NCBI GenBank assembly: GCA_900313765.1
Contig: OMSN01000122.1
Location: forward strand, 1-8,769
Origin: an uncultured Eubacteriales bacterium
GTDB lineage: Bacteria > Bacillota > Clostridia > Lachnospirales > Lachnospiraceae
Length of the DNA stretch: 8,769 bases
Reading direction: 5' to 3'
A model generated the notes under the pieces. That model worked only from the letters and a program-made list of their open reading frames with translations. It did no database searches and was not told the origin of the DNA. Below are positions 1-7,388 of this stretch, one piece after another. Every line of letters starts with the position of its first letter. Within the stretch, counting starts at the first letter, position 1. The position numbers were made by a program, and so were the translations under genes.

Positions 1-1
1 T

Positions 2-1603
2 ATGCCGGCATGGTTGAAAAACGCAGTATTTTATGAGATCTATCCCCAGTCCTTCTGCGATACGAACGCGGACGGAATCGGAGATTTCAACGGGATCATC
101 TCGAAACTGGACTACATCAAGGATCTGGGCTGCAATGCCCTCTGGATCAATCCCTGCTTCGATTCTCCGTTCAAGGATGCGGGATATGATGTACGCGACT
201 ATAAGAAGGCTGCTGCCCGTTACGGAACCAATGAAGACCTGGTACATCTGTTTGATGAGGCACATGCAAGAGGCATCCGTGTCCTTCTGGATCTTGTCCC
301 CGGGCACACATCCGAGGAGCACGAATGGTTCAGGAAGAGCAAGGAAGCTGCCAGAAATGAATACTGGGACCGTTATATCTGGACCGGTTACTGCTTCCAG
401 GGGACCGGAAAGCATGGATATCCCTATGTCGGCGGGGAAGCAGACCGTGCAGGAACGTATCTTCTGAACTTCTTCAAGTGCCAGCCGGCACTGAATTACG
501 GATGGCTGGATCCGGATGAAGACTGGAAGATGAGCTGTGACAGTGAAGCGGCATTTGCCACACGGGATGCCATGAAGGATGTCATGCGCTTCTGGATGGA
601 TAAGGGCTGTGACGGATTCCGCGTGGATATGGCGGCCTCCCTCGTGAAGGGGGATGATGACAGGAAGACCGGAACCTCAAGGATATGGAGAAATATCCGT
701 GAGATGCTGGACAGGGAGTATCCGGAATGCGCTCTTGTGTCAGAATGGAGCGACCCGAAACTTTCCCTTCGCTGCGGGTTCCACGCAGATTTCCTGCTGA
801 ACCATCCTGGAGAAGGATACAGCACCCTTGTCCGGGATTATCAGAATCATACGGACCGGTATATCCTGTCGGATCCTTATTTTACAGGTGTGGATCACAC
901 ACTGCCGCGCTATGAGGATCACAGTTTCTTCAAGACAGATTCAGGGAGCGACATCCGCCGCTTCATGGATGAATATATGAAGGTCTATGAGAATACCAGA
1001 AAATGCGGGTATATCAGCATGATCACCTGCAACCATGATACGGTCCGTCCGTCGTTTAACCTGACACAGGATGAACTGAAACTGTTCTATGCGTTCCTGT
1101 TCACCATGCCCGGTGTACCGTTCCTGTATTACGGGGATGAGATCGGTATGCGGTATCTGAGCGTTCCCACCAAAGAGGGCGGGTATTTCCGCACGGGTTC
1201 CAGAACACCGATGCAGTGGAACAGCACGAAGAATCTTGGTTTCTCGGATGCGGATGAATCAGACCTGTACCTGCCGGTGGACAGCGCATGGGACGCTCCT
1301 ACGGTGGAGGCACAGCAGAGAGATCCCCAGTCTCTTCTGAATACAGTAAGAGGACTCCTGCAGCTTCGTGCGCAGGAGACGGACCTGCAGGCAGACACAC
1401 CGCTGGAGATCCTCTATATCGGACGAAAGGATCTTCCGCTGGTCTATAAGAGAGGAAAGAGGATCATGGCTGTCAATCCGTCCAGTGAGATTGTCTATGC
1501 GAATATCGGCTCACCGGACCGTGAAGTGCTCTGGTCTGTCGGAACAGGTACGCTCAAGGACGGAACCGTCACGGTGGGAGCACAGTCATTCGTGATCTTC
1601 TGA
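2..1603 (+). CDS. GH13 (alpha-amylase family) glycoside hydrolase or transglycosidase, probably an intracellular alpha-glucosidase-like enzyme
   Basis: The 533-residue protein reads as a complete GH13 enzyme: a (beta/alpha)8 barrel followed by a short beta domain. It opens with the family-typical VFYEIYPQSF block (residues 9-18). Conserved region I is D97-L-V-P-G-H102. Region V is QPALN (161-165). Region II is GFRVDM, with the presumed nucleophile D209. Region III is LVSEWSD, with the presumed acid/base E248. Region IV is CNHD, with the transition-state stabiliser D346. RTPMQW (401-406) is typical of the oligo-1,6-glucosidase/trehalose synthase/sucrose isomerase side of GH13. There is no signal peptide, so it likely acts in the cytoplasm on imported alpha-linked oligosaccharides. 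Substrate and reaction (hydrolysis or transfer) cannot be read from the motifs, and regions I and III are not those of classical oligo-1,6-glucosidases. The start at base 2 fits the family N-terminus, but the window edge hides any ribosome binding site. It is followed after 40 bases by dut, with no terminator between. Confidence 0.9.
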   Translation: MPAWLKNAVFYEIYPQSFCDTNADGIGDFNGIISKLDYIKDLGCNALWINPCFDSPFKDAGYDVRDYKKAAARYGTNEDLVHLFDEAHARGIRVLLDLVPGHTSEEHEWFRKSKEAARNEYWDRYIWTGYCFQGTGKHGYPYVGGEADRAGTYLLNFFKCQPALNYGWLDPDEDWKMSCDSEAAFATRDAMKDVMRFWMDKGCDGFRVDMAASLVKGDDDRKTGTSRIWRNIREMLDREYPECALVSEWSDPKLSLRCGFHADFLLNHPGEGYSTLVRDYQNHTDRYILSDPYFTGVDHTLPRYEDHSFFKTDSGSDIRRFMDEYMKVYENTRKCGYISMITCNHDTVRPSFNLTQDELKLFYAFLFTMPGVPFLYYGDEIGMRYLSVPTKEGGYFRTGSRTPMQWNSTKNLGFSDADESDLYLPVDSAWDAPTVEAQQRDPQSLLNTVRGLLQLRAQETDLQADTPLEILYIGRKDLPLVYKRGKRIMAVNPSSEIVYANIGSPDREVLWSVGTGTLKDGTVTVGAQSFVIF

Positions 1604-1643
1604 TCACTGCCAGGGACTGCTGAGAAGAAGGAGTGAAGAACAG

Positions 1644-2090
1644 ATGCCAGTTCAGATATCTGTCAGAAAACTGAGAGAAGGTGCGAAGATGCCAATGTCC
1701 GGTTCCGCGCAGGCTGCAGGCTATGACCTGTATGCATGCACCGGGAATGGGATCACTGTAATCGCGCCTCATACGACAGCCATGATCGGAACCGGTCTTG
1801 CGGCTGCAGTGCCGGAGGGGTATTTCGGGGCGCTGTTTGCAAGGAGCGGGCTTGCCGCAAAACAGGGCCTTCGCCCGGCTAACTGTGTGGGAGTTCTGGA
1901 TTCGGATTACCGCGGTGAGATTATCATTGCGCTTCACAACGATACGGACGAGGAGCGGTCTGTGGAAGACGGAGAGCGCATTGCCCAGCTCGTCATACTG
2001 CCGTACCTTGCGGTTTCTTTTACACAGACGCAGGAACTGGATCAGACCCAGCGCGGTGCGGGCGGCTTCGGACATACGGGGATGCACTGA
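1644..2090 (+). CDS. dut: dUTP diphosphatase (dUTPase), trimeric type
   Basis: It hydrolyses dUTP to dUMP and pyrophosphate, keeping uracil out of DNA and feeding thymidylate synthesis. The 148-residue length is typical of the homotrimeric family, and all five motifs are present in order. Motif I is AAGYDLYA (24-31). Motif II is RSGLA (67-71). Motif III is GVLDSDYRGE (83-92), with the presumed catalytic D86 and the deoxyribose-discriminating Y89. Motif IV is RIAQL (112-116). Motif V is the glycine-rich RGAGGFGHTG (137-146), whose F142 should stack on uracil. Motif V has His where many homologues have Ser (GFGSTG); this is a minor variant. The ATG is preceded by AAGGAG at 1628-1633 with a 10-base spacer, which supports this start. 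The stop codon lies 2 bases before queH, so the two are co-transcribed and probably translationally coupled. Confidence 0.97.
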   Translation: MPVQISVRKLREGAKMPMSGSAQAAGYDLYACTGNGITVIAPHTTAMIGTGLAAAVPEGYFGALFARSGLAAKQGLRPANCVGVLDSDYRGEIIIALHNDTDEERSVEDGERIAQLVILPYLAVSFTQTQELDQTQRGAGGFGHTGMH

Positions 2091-2092
2091 AT

Positions 2093-2734
2093 ATGAATAA
2101 TGTTAACTACCAGAAGCTCCTGGACGCTCTGCTGGAACAGATCAAAGAGGAGAATGAGAGAAGCGGAAGACCTGCGACCCTTTTTCTCCACAGCTGCTGT
2201 GCTCCATGTTCCAGTTACGTGCTGGAATATCTCTCGGATTATTTCGAGATCACGGACTTCTTCTACAATCCCAACATTGAACCGGAAGAAGAGTACAGAC
2301 ACAGAGAAGCAGAACTGGAGAGACTGATCGGCGAGATGCATCCCGCATATCCGATCCATTTCCGGGCAGGCCGGTACGACCCATCCGAATACTATGATGC
2401 AGTGAGAGGGCTGGAACGGATCCGGGAAGGCGGAGAGCGGTGCTTTGCCTGCTACAGGCTCAGGATGGAGGAAGCGGCAAGGCATGCAGCGGATGGAGGA
2501 TATGATTATTTCACGACGACCCTGTCCATCAGTCCGCTGAAGAATGCTGCAAAGATCAATGAGATCGGACGGGAACTGGAAGAGACCTACGGTGTGAAAC
2601 ACCTGCCTTCTGATTTCAAGAAGAAAGGCGGATATCAGAGGTCTATAGAATTATCAAAAGAACACAGCCTTTACCGGCAGAATTTCTGCGGCTGTGTATT
2701 CTCGAAGAGAGAGCGGGAAGAGGAGGAGAGATAA
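2093..2734 (+). CDS. queH: Epoxyqueuosine reductase QueH (DUF208 family)
   Basis: It performs the last step of queuosine synthesis, reducing epoxyqueuosine to queuosine at tRNA position 34. It is the non-orthologous, cobalamin-independent replacement for QueG. The 213-residue protein carries the diagnostic family cysteines: HSCCAPCSSY (33-42; C35, C36, C39), RCFACYRLR (116-124; C117, C120) and FCGC (198-201; C199, C201). In this family these ligate a [4Fe-4S] cluster and an adjacent iron. The segment SDFKKKGGYQRSIELSKE (173-190) is also typical. The ATG lies 2 bases after the dut stop. A GGGG run at 2078-2081, inside the dut 3' end, is the only Shine-Dalgarno candidate, so translation may depend on coupling to dut. 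The stop codon is one base before the argH start. No other queuosine genes are in the window. The charged C-terminal tail (KREREEEER) coincides with the purine-rich argH ribosome binding site. Confidence 0.95.
   Translation: MNNVNYQKLLDALLEQIKEENERSGRPATLFLHSCCAPCSSYVLEYLSDYFEITDFFYNPNIEPEEEYRHREAELERLIGEMHPAYPIHFRAGRYDPSEYYDAVRGLERIREGGERCFACYRLRMEEAARHAADGGYDYFTTTLSISPLKNAAKINEIGRELEETYGVKHLPSDFKKKGGYQRSIELSKEHSLYRQNFCGCVFSKREREEEER
2721..2728 (+). promoter_or_regulatory. Ribosome binding site of argH, inside the end of queH
   Basis: AGGAGGAG lies 7-9 bases before the ATG at 2736 and is close to the ideal anti-16S match. It sets the argH start at MAQLWGGRF and rules against the in-frame ATG at 2694, which lies upstream of this site. 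The same bases encode the Glu-rich end of QueH. Confidence 0.85.
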
Positions 2735-2735
2735 G

Positions 2736-4124
2736 ATGGCTCAGCTGTGGGGCGGAAGATTTACAAAAGAGACAGACGCACTGGTCAAGAGATTCAATGA
2801 TTCACTGCCTTTCGACCAGAGGCTGTACAGGCAGGATATCCGGGGGAGTGTCGCCCACGCCGCCATGCTGGGGAAACAGGGAATCATCACGGATGAAGAG
2901 GCACAGACGATCATCGAAGCCCTGGGCGGGATTCTTGCGGACATTGAGAGTGGAAAACTGGAATTCACAGACCAGTACGAAGATATCCACAGCTTCGTGG
3001 AAGCGCATCTGATCGATCGGATCGGAGATGCCGGCAAGAAACTCCATACGGGGCGCAGCAGAAATGACCAGGTGGCTCTCGATATGAAGCTGTATATCCG
3101 GGATGAGGTCCGTGAGGTGGATCTGCTTCTCAAACATTTCCTGCAGACGATCCTTCATGTGATGGAGGAGAACCTGGATACTTTCATGCCGGGCTTCACA
3201 CATCTTCAGAAGGCGCAGCCTGTGACGCTGGCACACCACTTTGGTGCTTATTTTGAGATGTTCAGAAGAGACCGGGAACATCTGAGCAGTCTTGTCCTCA
3301 GGATGAACACCTGTCCGCTCGGTGCCCTGGCAGGAACCACCTATCCGCTGGATCGGGAATTTACCGCAAGAGAACTTGGATTCGATATCCCCACAAGGAA
3401 TTCCATGGATGGCGTGTCCGACAGGGATTATCTGATTGAATTCCTCAGCACACTGGCAACCTGCCAGATGCATCTGAGCCGTTTTTCCGAGGAAGTCATC
3501 CTGTGGAACAGCAATGAATACCGGTTTATCGAGATCGATGACGGGTTCTCTACAGGCTCCAGCATCATGCCGCAGAAGAAGAATCCGGATATTGCTGAGC
3601 TGGTCCGCGGCAAGACGGGACGTGTGTACGGCGCACTTGCCAGCCTGATGACCACCATGAAAGGGATCCCGCTTGCATACAACAAAGATATGCAGGAAGA
3701 CAAGGAAGTTGCCTTTGATGCGATCGACACAGTGAAGGACAATATCCGACTGTTTGACGGCATGATCGCCACGATGAAGTTCCGGAAAGATGTGATGGCA
3801 GCTTCAGCGAAAAACGGATTCACCAATGCGACCGATGCTGCTGATTATCTTGTTCTCAAGGGAGTTCCTTTCCGTGACGCACACGGGATCATCGGAAGAC
3901 TGGTCCTGTACTGTATCGACCGGAATTGTGCGCTGGATGATTTGTCAGTGGATGAATTCAGGAAGTTTTCCGATCAGTTTGACGAGGATATCTACGAGGC
4001 GATCTCCCTGGAGACCTGTGTGGAGAAGCGGCTTACAGAAGGGGCACCGGGAAGGGCCTCCATGGAGCGTGCCATTGAGGCATCCAGGCAATATCTTGAA
4101 GATAAAACAGATGCAGAGCGCTGA
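2736..4124 (+). CDS. argH: Argininosuccinate lyase
   Basis: It cleaves L-argininosuccinate to L-arginine and fumarate, the last step of arginine biosynthesis. It belongs to the aspartase/fumarase superfamily, whose members are homotetramers with active sites built from three subunits. The 462-residue length is standard. The N-terminus MAQLWGGRF is classic. TGRSRNDQ (105-112) and THLQKAQP (155-162, with H156) are the first two conserved regions. The fumarate lyase signature GSSIMPQKKNP (274-284) supplies the mobile catalytic-serine loop. An in-frame ATG 14 codons upstream (2694) lies inside queH and before the ribosome binding site, so it is rejected. The gene starts 1 base after queH. No other arginine gene is nearby, so argG and the rest must be elsewhere. 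The last six codons double as one arm of the terminator, with the TGA in its loop. Confidence 0.97.
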   Translation: MAQLWGGRFTKETDALVKRFNDSLPFDQRLYRQDIRGSVAHAAMLGKQGIITDEEAQTIIEALGGILADIESGKLEFTDQYEDIHSFVEAHLIDRIGDAGKKLHTGRSRNDQVALDMKLYIRDEVREVDLLLKHFLQTILHVMEENLDTFMPGFTHLQKAQPVTLAHHFGAYFEMFRRDREHLSSLVLRMNTCPLGALAGTTYPLDREFTARELGFDIPTRNSMDGVSDRDYLIEFLSTLATCQMHLSRFSEEVILWNSNEYRFIEIDDGFSTGSSIMPQKKNPDIAELVRGKTGRVYGALASLMTTMKGIPLAYNKDMQEDKEVAFDAIDTVKDNIRLFDGMIATMKFRKDVMAASAKNGFTNATDAADYLVLKGVPFRDAHGIIGRLVLYCIDRNCALDDLSVDEFRKFSDQFDEDIYEAISLETCVEKRLTEGAPGRASMERAIEASRQYLEDKTDAER

Positions 4125-4145
4125 GCTCTGCATCTGTTTTTCTCT
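4104..4145. terminator. Strong intrinsic terminator at the argH end, probably bidirectional (shared with metH)
   Basis: A perfect 16-bp stem pairs 4104-4119 with 4125-4140 around a 5-base loop (GCTGA, 4120-4124). On the + strand it is followed by TTTTTCTCT (4137-4145, partly in the stem). On the - strand the hairpin is followed by TTTTATCTT. It lies 27 bases beyond the metH stop, so it is well placed to end both convergent transcripts. The argH stop codon (TGA, 4122-4124) forms most of the loop, and the left arm encodes the last argH residues, K-T-D-A-E-R. Confidence 0.9.
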
Positions 4146-4167
4146 GTATATAGCTTTTCTGTATGGA

Positions 4168-6657
4168 TCAGTCTGAGAATACTTTTCTTGCGGCCTCGAC
4201 GGATTCTCTGGCATCCTTTGCATAGAAGTCAGCGCCGATCCGCTGTGCATATTCTTCTGTGACGACCGCTCCGCCTACAAGGATCCTGCAGGGGTGGCCT
4301 GCGTCCCGAAGGACCCGGATCGTCTTCTCCATGGAGGGAAGCGTTGTGGTCATCAGGGCGGACAGCCCGATCAGTTTCACGTCATATTTCTGCGCTGCTT
4401 CCAGCACTCTCGCGGGCGGGACATCCCGGCCAAGGTCGATCACGGTGTAGCCGTAATTCTCCAGTACCACCTTCACGATATTCTTTCCAATGTCATGAAT
4501 GTCACCCTCTACGGTGGCGAGGATGATCGTCCCCTTGGATACGCTTGCGCCGCCGGTTTTCGCGATTCGGTCTTTGATAAGATCAAAACCGGCGGACGCC
4601 GCATTGGCTGCATTGATCAGCTGCGGAAGGAACAGGATCTGTTTCTCATACCGCTCACCGACTGCATCCAGCGCTGGGATCAGATCCTGCTCGATGATCT
4701 CCATGGCAGTTTTATGTTCCATGAGAACACGGGTCAGCTCACGTACTTCATTTGCCAGTCCCCGGATCACCGCTTTGCGGATCGGCGCATCATCCTGTCC
4801 CGGGACAGATCCGGCAAGACCCGTACCTGCCGCGCCTGCTGACGCAGATGCATCTGCTGTTCCGGCAGCGGAGAGTGCTGCTGTGGTGCTGACGGATGCA
4901 GATGTCTCCTTGGGACGGTCTGCGAATCTGGCAATATACGCACTGCAGGAAGGATCCTGGCAGGACAGTGCTCGGTAGGATGCAACCGCATCCATGATCT
5001 CCAGCTGGTTCGGATTCACAATGGGCAGATCCAGTCCGCAGTACATTGCCTGAGTCAGGAAACTGACGGTTGCCATCTTTCTCATCGGAAGACCAAAGGA
5101 GATATTGCTGACGCCAAGCGTACAGTGCATCTTCAGAGTGCGGCTGACATATTCCACCGCATGCAGTGTCTCCAGTGCCTGATCCTGCTGGGCGGAGATG
5201 GTCAGGGCAAGGCAGTCAATGATGACATCCCTTCTCGGGATACCATAATGATCGGTCATCCGCAGGATCGTTTCTGCATTTTCTATACGCTCCTGCGCGT
5301 TCTTCGGCATCCCTTCCTTCTTCAGCGCAAGTCCGACCACACACGCCCCGTATTTCCGGACGATTGGAAGGATCTGCCGGCATTTTTCCTCATCGGCAGT
5401 CACGGAATTGACGATAGCTCTGCCGTTCACTGCGCGAAGCCCGGCTTCGATCGCCGCAGGTGTGGAAGAGTCGATCTGCAGAGGGAGATCCGTCACGCTC
5501 TGAACCGCGCGGACAACCTGTGTCATCAGAGAGGCTTCATCCGCTCCTGGAAGACCCACATTGATATCCAGAATATCAGCCCCGGCTTCCGTCTGCTCAA
5601 TCGCACACTTCATGATGTAGTTCATGTCTTGCTCGCGCAGCGCCTGCTGGAAGCGTTTCTTGCCGGTGGGATTGATCCGCTCGCCAATCACACGCACAGC
5701 TCCGTCCAGGTCTGTGACCCTCGCGGCAGAGCATACGCCGCTGCGGGGAATGTGAGTCTCCGTGTCCGGACAGGCCGAAGAGGACTCATTGCAGGTAGAT
5801 TGTCCGAAGGCTTCCTTCAGGGCGTTGATAAATGATGGCTGTGTTCCGCAGCATCCCCCCATGATATGGATTCCCATCTTCGGGAATACCGCCATCTGCC
5901 GGGCGAATCCTTCCGGGGTCATGGCATAGGCACCGGTCCTGGGATCCGGGAGACCGGCATTGGGCTTGACGATCACAGGAAGAGAGGTCCGCTCCAGGAT
6001 AGAACGCACCATGGGTACGAGATCTTCCGGTCCCAGAGAGCAGTTTACGCCCAGTGCATCCACCCCAAGGCCGTCCAGCGTCAGGGCCATGGCGGCAGGA
6101 TCTGTACCGGCAAACGTTCTTCCGTTCTTTTCGAATGTCATGGTTACCCAGACTGGAAGAGAAGAGTTCTCTTTCGCGGCAAGAACGGCTGCTTTCACTT
6201 CATACAGGTCTGTCATGGTCTCAAAGATGACAAGATCGGCACCTGCTTCTTCCCCTGCCGTGACGATCTGCCGGAAGCACTCATAGGCATCGTCAAAAGA
6301 CAGAGTCCCCAGCGGCTCCATCAGTTCACCGATGGGACCCACATCCAGCGCGACCCTGACTCTTCCGGTGTCCCGCACACTGTCCGCAGCTTCCCGCGCG
6401 GTCCTGATATTGGCACGGATCACCTCCCGGACATCGTAGCCGGATCCCTCATATTTGTGGGAATTGACGCCGAAGGTATTGGCATAGATCACATCACTTC
6501 CGGCCTGGATATAGCGAAGGTGGATGTCTCTGACGACATCCGGATGGTGCATGCCGAACACTTCGGGTTTTTCGCCCATTTTGAGGCCGGAGCGCTGCAG
6601 CATGGTACCCATCGCACCGTCCAGGTAGATCATCCGGTTTCTTATTTCATTCATCAT
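4168..6657 (-). CDS. metH: Cobalamin-dependent methionine synthase without activation domain (MetH, domains 1-3)
   Basis: It transfers a methyl group from 5-methyltetrahydrofolate through bound cobalamin to homocysteine, giving methionine and tetrahydrofolate. The 829 residues contain, in order, four parts. The homocysteine domain (about 1-285) has zinc ligands C206 (VNCSLGP) and C269/C270 (GGCCGT). The pterin domain (about 320-570) has GERINPTG (325-332), ILDINVG (362-368) and GVSNISFG (515-522). The cap domain (about 625-700) has FLPQLINAANAA. The B12 domain has EGDIHDIG (717-724), with H721 as the presumed lower cobalt ligand, plus GLSALMTTTL (764-773) and VGGAVVT (794-800). It stops where classical MetH (about 1,200 residues) continues into the AdoMet-binding activation domain, which is encoded instead by the gene just upstream. 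The ATG overlaps that gene's stop (ATGA, 6657-6654). An unusual Ala/Ser/Gly/Thr-rich linker spans residues 584-622. Confidence 0.95.
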   Translation of the reverse strand: MMNEIRNRMIYLDGAMGTMLQRSGLKMGEKPEVFGMHHPDVVRDIHLRYIQAGSDVIYANTFGVNSHKYEGSGYDVREVIRANIRTAREAADSVRDTGRVRVALDVGPIGELMEPLGTLSFDDAYECFRQIVTAGEEAGADLVIFETMTDLYEVKAAVLAAKENSSLPVWVTMTFEKNGRTFAGTDPAAMALTLDGLGVDALGVNCSLGPEDLVPMVRSILERTSLPVIVKPNAGLPDPRTGAYAMTPEGFARQMAVFPKMGIHIMGGCCGTQPSFINALKEAFGQSTCNESSSACPDTETHIPRSGVCSAARVTDLDGAVRVIGERINPTGKKRFQQALREQDMNYIMKCAIEQTEAGADILDINVGLPGADEASLMTQVVRAVQSVTDLPLQIDSSTPAAIEAGLRAVNGRAIVNSVTADEEKCRQILPIVRKYGACVVGLALKKEGMPKNAQERIENAETILRMTDHYGIPRRDVIIDCLALTISAQQDQALETLHAVEYVSRTLKMHCTLGVSNISFGLPMRKMATVSFLTQAMYCGLDLPIVNPNQLEIMDAVASYRALSCQDPSCSAYIARFADRPKETSASVSTTAALSAAGTADASASAGAAGTGLAGSVPGQDDAPIRKAVIRGLANEVRELTRVLMEHKTAMEIIEQDLIPALDAVGERYEKQILFLPQLINAANAASAGFDLIKDRIAKTGGASVSKGTIILATVEGDIHDIGKNIVKVVLENYGYTVIDLGRDVPPARVLEAAQKYDVKLIGLSALMTTTLPSMEKTIRVLRDAGHPCRILVGGAVVTEEYAQRIGADFYAKDARESVEAARKVFSD

Positions 6658-7379
6658 TCATAACACCTCAGATTGTGAGAACGGTAAGAACATTTTGTTT
6701 TCAGCGGGCACAGGCTGCATCCGCCGAGAGTTTTTTCCTTCATGTGATCACAGATCCCCAGGATCGCCGTGACAGACTTGCGGGGAACCATCAGCTGCGA
6801 TGGTGTGAGCGTGATGCCGGCAGCCCTGGACGCGTTCAGCAATTCCAGCACAGGCCGCTGGTGGGAGAGAGGAAGATCGCCGTAACCGGGCGAAAAACGG
6901 TTCGTCAGGTATTTTCCGTCGGCCAGCAGTTCTGCCGACAGCTGTTTCTCAAAATCATCTGCGGCTGCTTCCACGCCAACCGATGCACAGATGTCAAGGA
7001 CGAGAGCATCGGACATGTCTGTCACTTCCTGGCGCATCAGAACCCGCTCTAGTTCGGCTCCCAGCGTAAGAGCCATCAGCACGACTTCGCTGCAGCCATC
7101 CAGGAGACGCGCGATATCCTTTCCATGAAACAGAATGGCAATATCCTGTCTGTTCTCTGTATCCGGCGTGCTGTCAAACGCAATGCGCCTGAGGGGCAGG
7201 ATCTGGTATACACAGCGGATCCGGGCAGTCTCAAGGACCGTCCGTTCACAGCGTGCGATCTGTTCCTGAAGGCGCATATCATCTGCACCGTTTCCGGACA
7301 GCACAGGAGAATTGCTGTGCAGCCCCAGATAACGGAGGACCTCATACCTGTTCAGTTGGGTGATCTGTGGCTTTATCAT
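6654..7379 (-). CDS. Free-standing methionine synthase activation (reactivation) domain protein
   Basis: In the MetH family this domain binds AdoMet and drives reductive remethylation of cob(II)alamin that has become oxidised during turnover. Here it is a separate 241-residue protein, overlapping metH by 4 bases, so the two should work as a complex. The evidence is the AdoMet-binding-like RFSPGYGDLP (161-170; compare RPAPGYP in classical MetH), the following GITLTPSQLMVPRKSV (188-203), and GCSLCPLKTKCSYR (220-233) near the C-terminus. Those cysteines (C221, C224, C230, with C239 beyond) could bind a metal or Fe-S cluster. I chose the ATG at 7379 because a perfect extended -10 box lies immediately upstream of it. 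The reading frame runs on to an ATG at 7418 (254 residues), but that start lies upstream of the predicted transcription start, has no Shine-Dalgarno, and adds residues unlike the family start. The 7379 start also lacks a Shine-Dalgarno. Confidence 0.85.
   Translation of the reverse strand: MIKPQITQLNRYEVLRYLGLHSNSPVLSGNGADDMRLQEQIARCERTVLETARIRCVYQILPLRRIAFDSTPDTENRQDIAILFHGKDIARLLDGCSEVVLMALTLGAELERVLMRQEVTDMSDALVLDICASVGVEAAADDFEKQLSAELLADGKYLTNRFSPGYGDLPLSHQRPVLELLNASRAAGITLTPSQLMVPRKSVTAILGICDHMKEKTLGGCSLCPLKTKCSYRSHNLRCYE
6664..6669 (-). promoter_or_regulatory. Ribosome binding site of metH, inside the end of the activation-domain gene
   Basis: On the - strand GAGGTG lies 6 bases before the metH ATG at 6657. 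Together with the ATGA stop/start overlap (6657-6654), it supports translation of metH coupled to the upstream gene. A second ATG follows directly (6654-6652) and is a possible alternative start one residue later. Confidence 0.7.
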
Positions 7380-7388
7380 AATGTGGGT

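Noticed and set aside
1569..2087. 172-codon - strand open frame opposite dut
   Set aside because: All five dUTPase motifs are on the + strand; the antisense product has no recognisable features.
2694..2735. Earlier in-frame ATG for argH, 14 codons upstream
   Set aside because: It lies inside queH, upstream of the strong AGGAGGAG site, and adds an Arg/Lys-rich stretch not seen before the conserved MAQLWGGRF start.
4168..4170. Possible truncation or frameshift removing the C-terminal activation domain of metH
   Set aside because: No remnant of the domain lies downstream: the stop is followed at once by the terminator and argH. The domain is encoded intact by the upstream gene, so this is a natural split.
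4795..4808. Perfect 14-bp palindrome CTGTCCCGGGACAG
   Set aside because: It lies inside the metH linker codons, with no partner site or promoter nearby; it is probably chance.
5125..6663. Long + strand open frames opposite metH (5125-5835 and 5866-6663)
   Set aside because: They lie wholly antisense to a gene with clear MetH motifs, have no ribosome binding site, and show cysteine/histidine/arginine-rich composition typical of mirror frames in GC-rich coding DNA.
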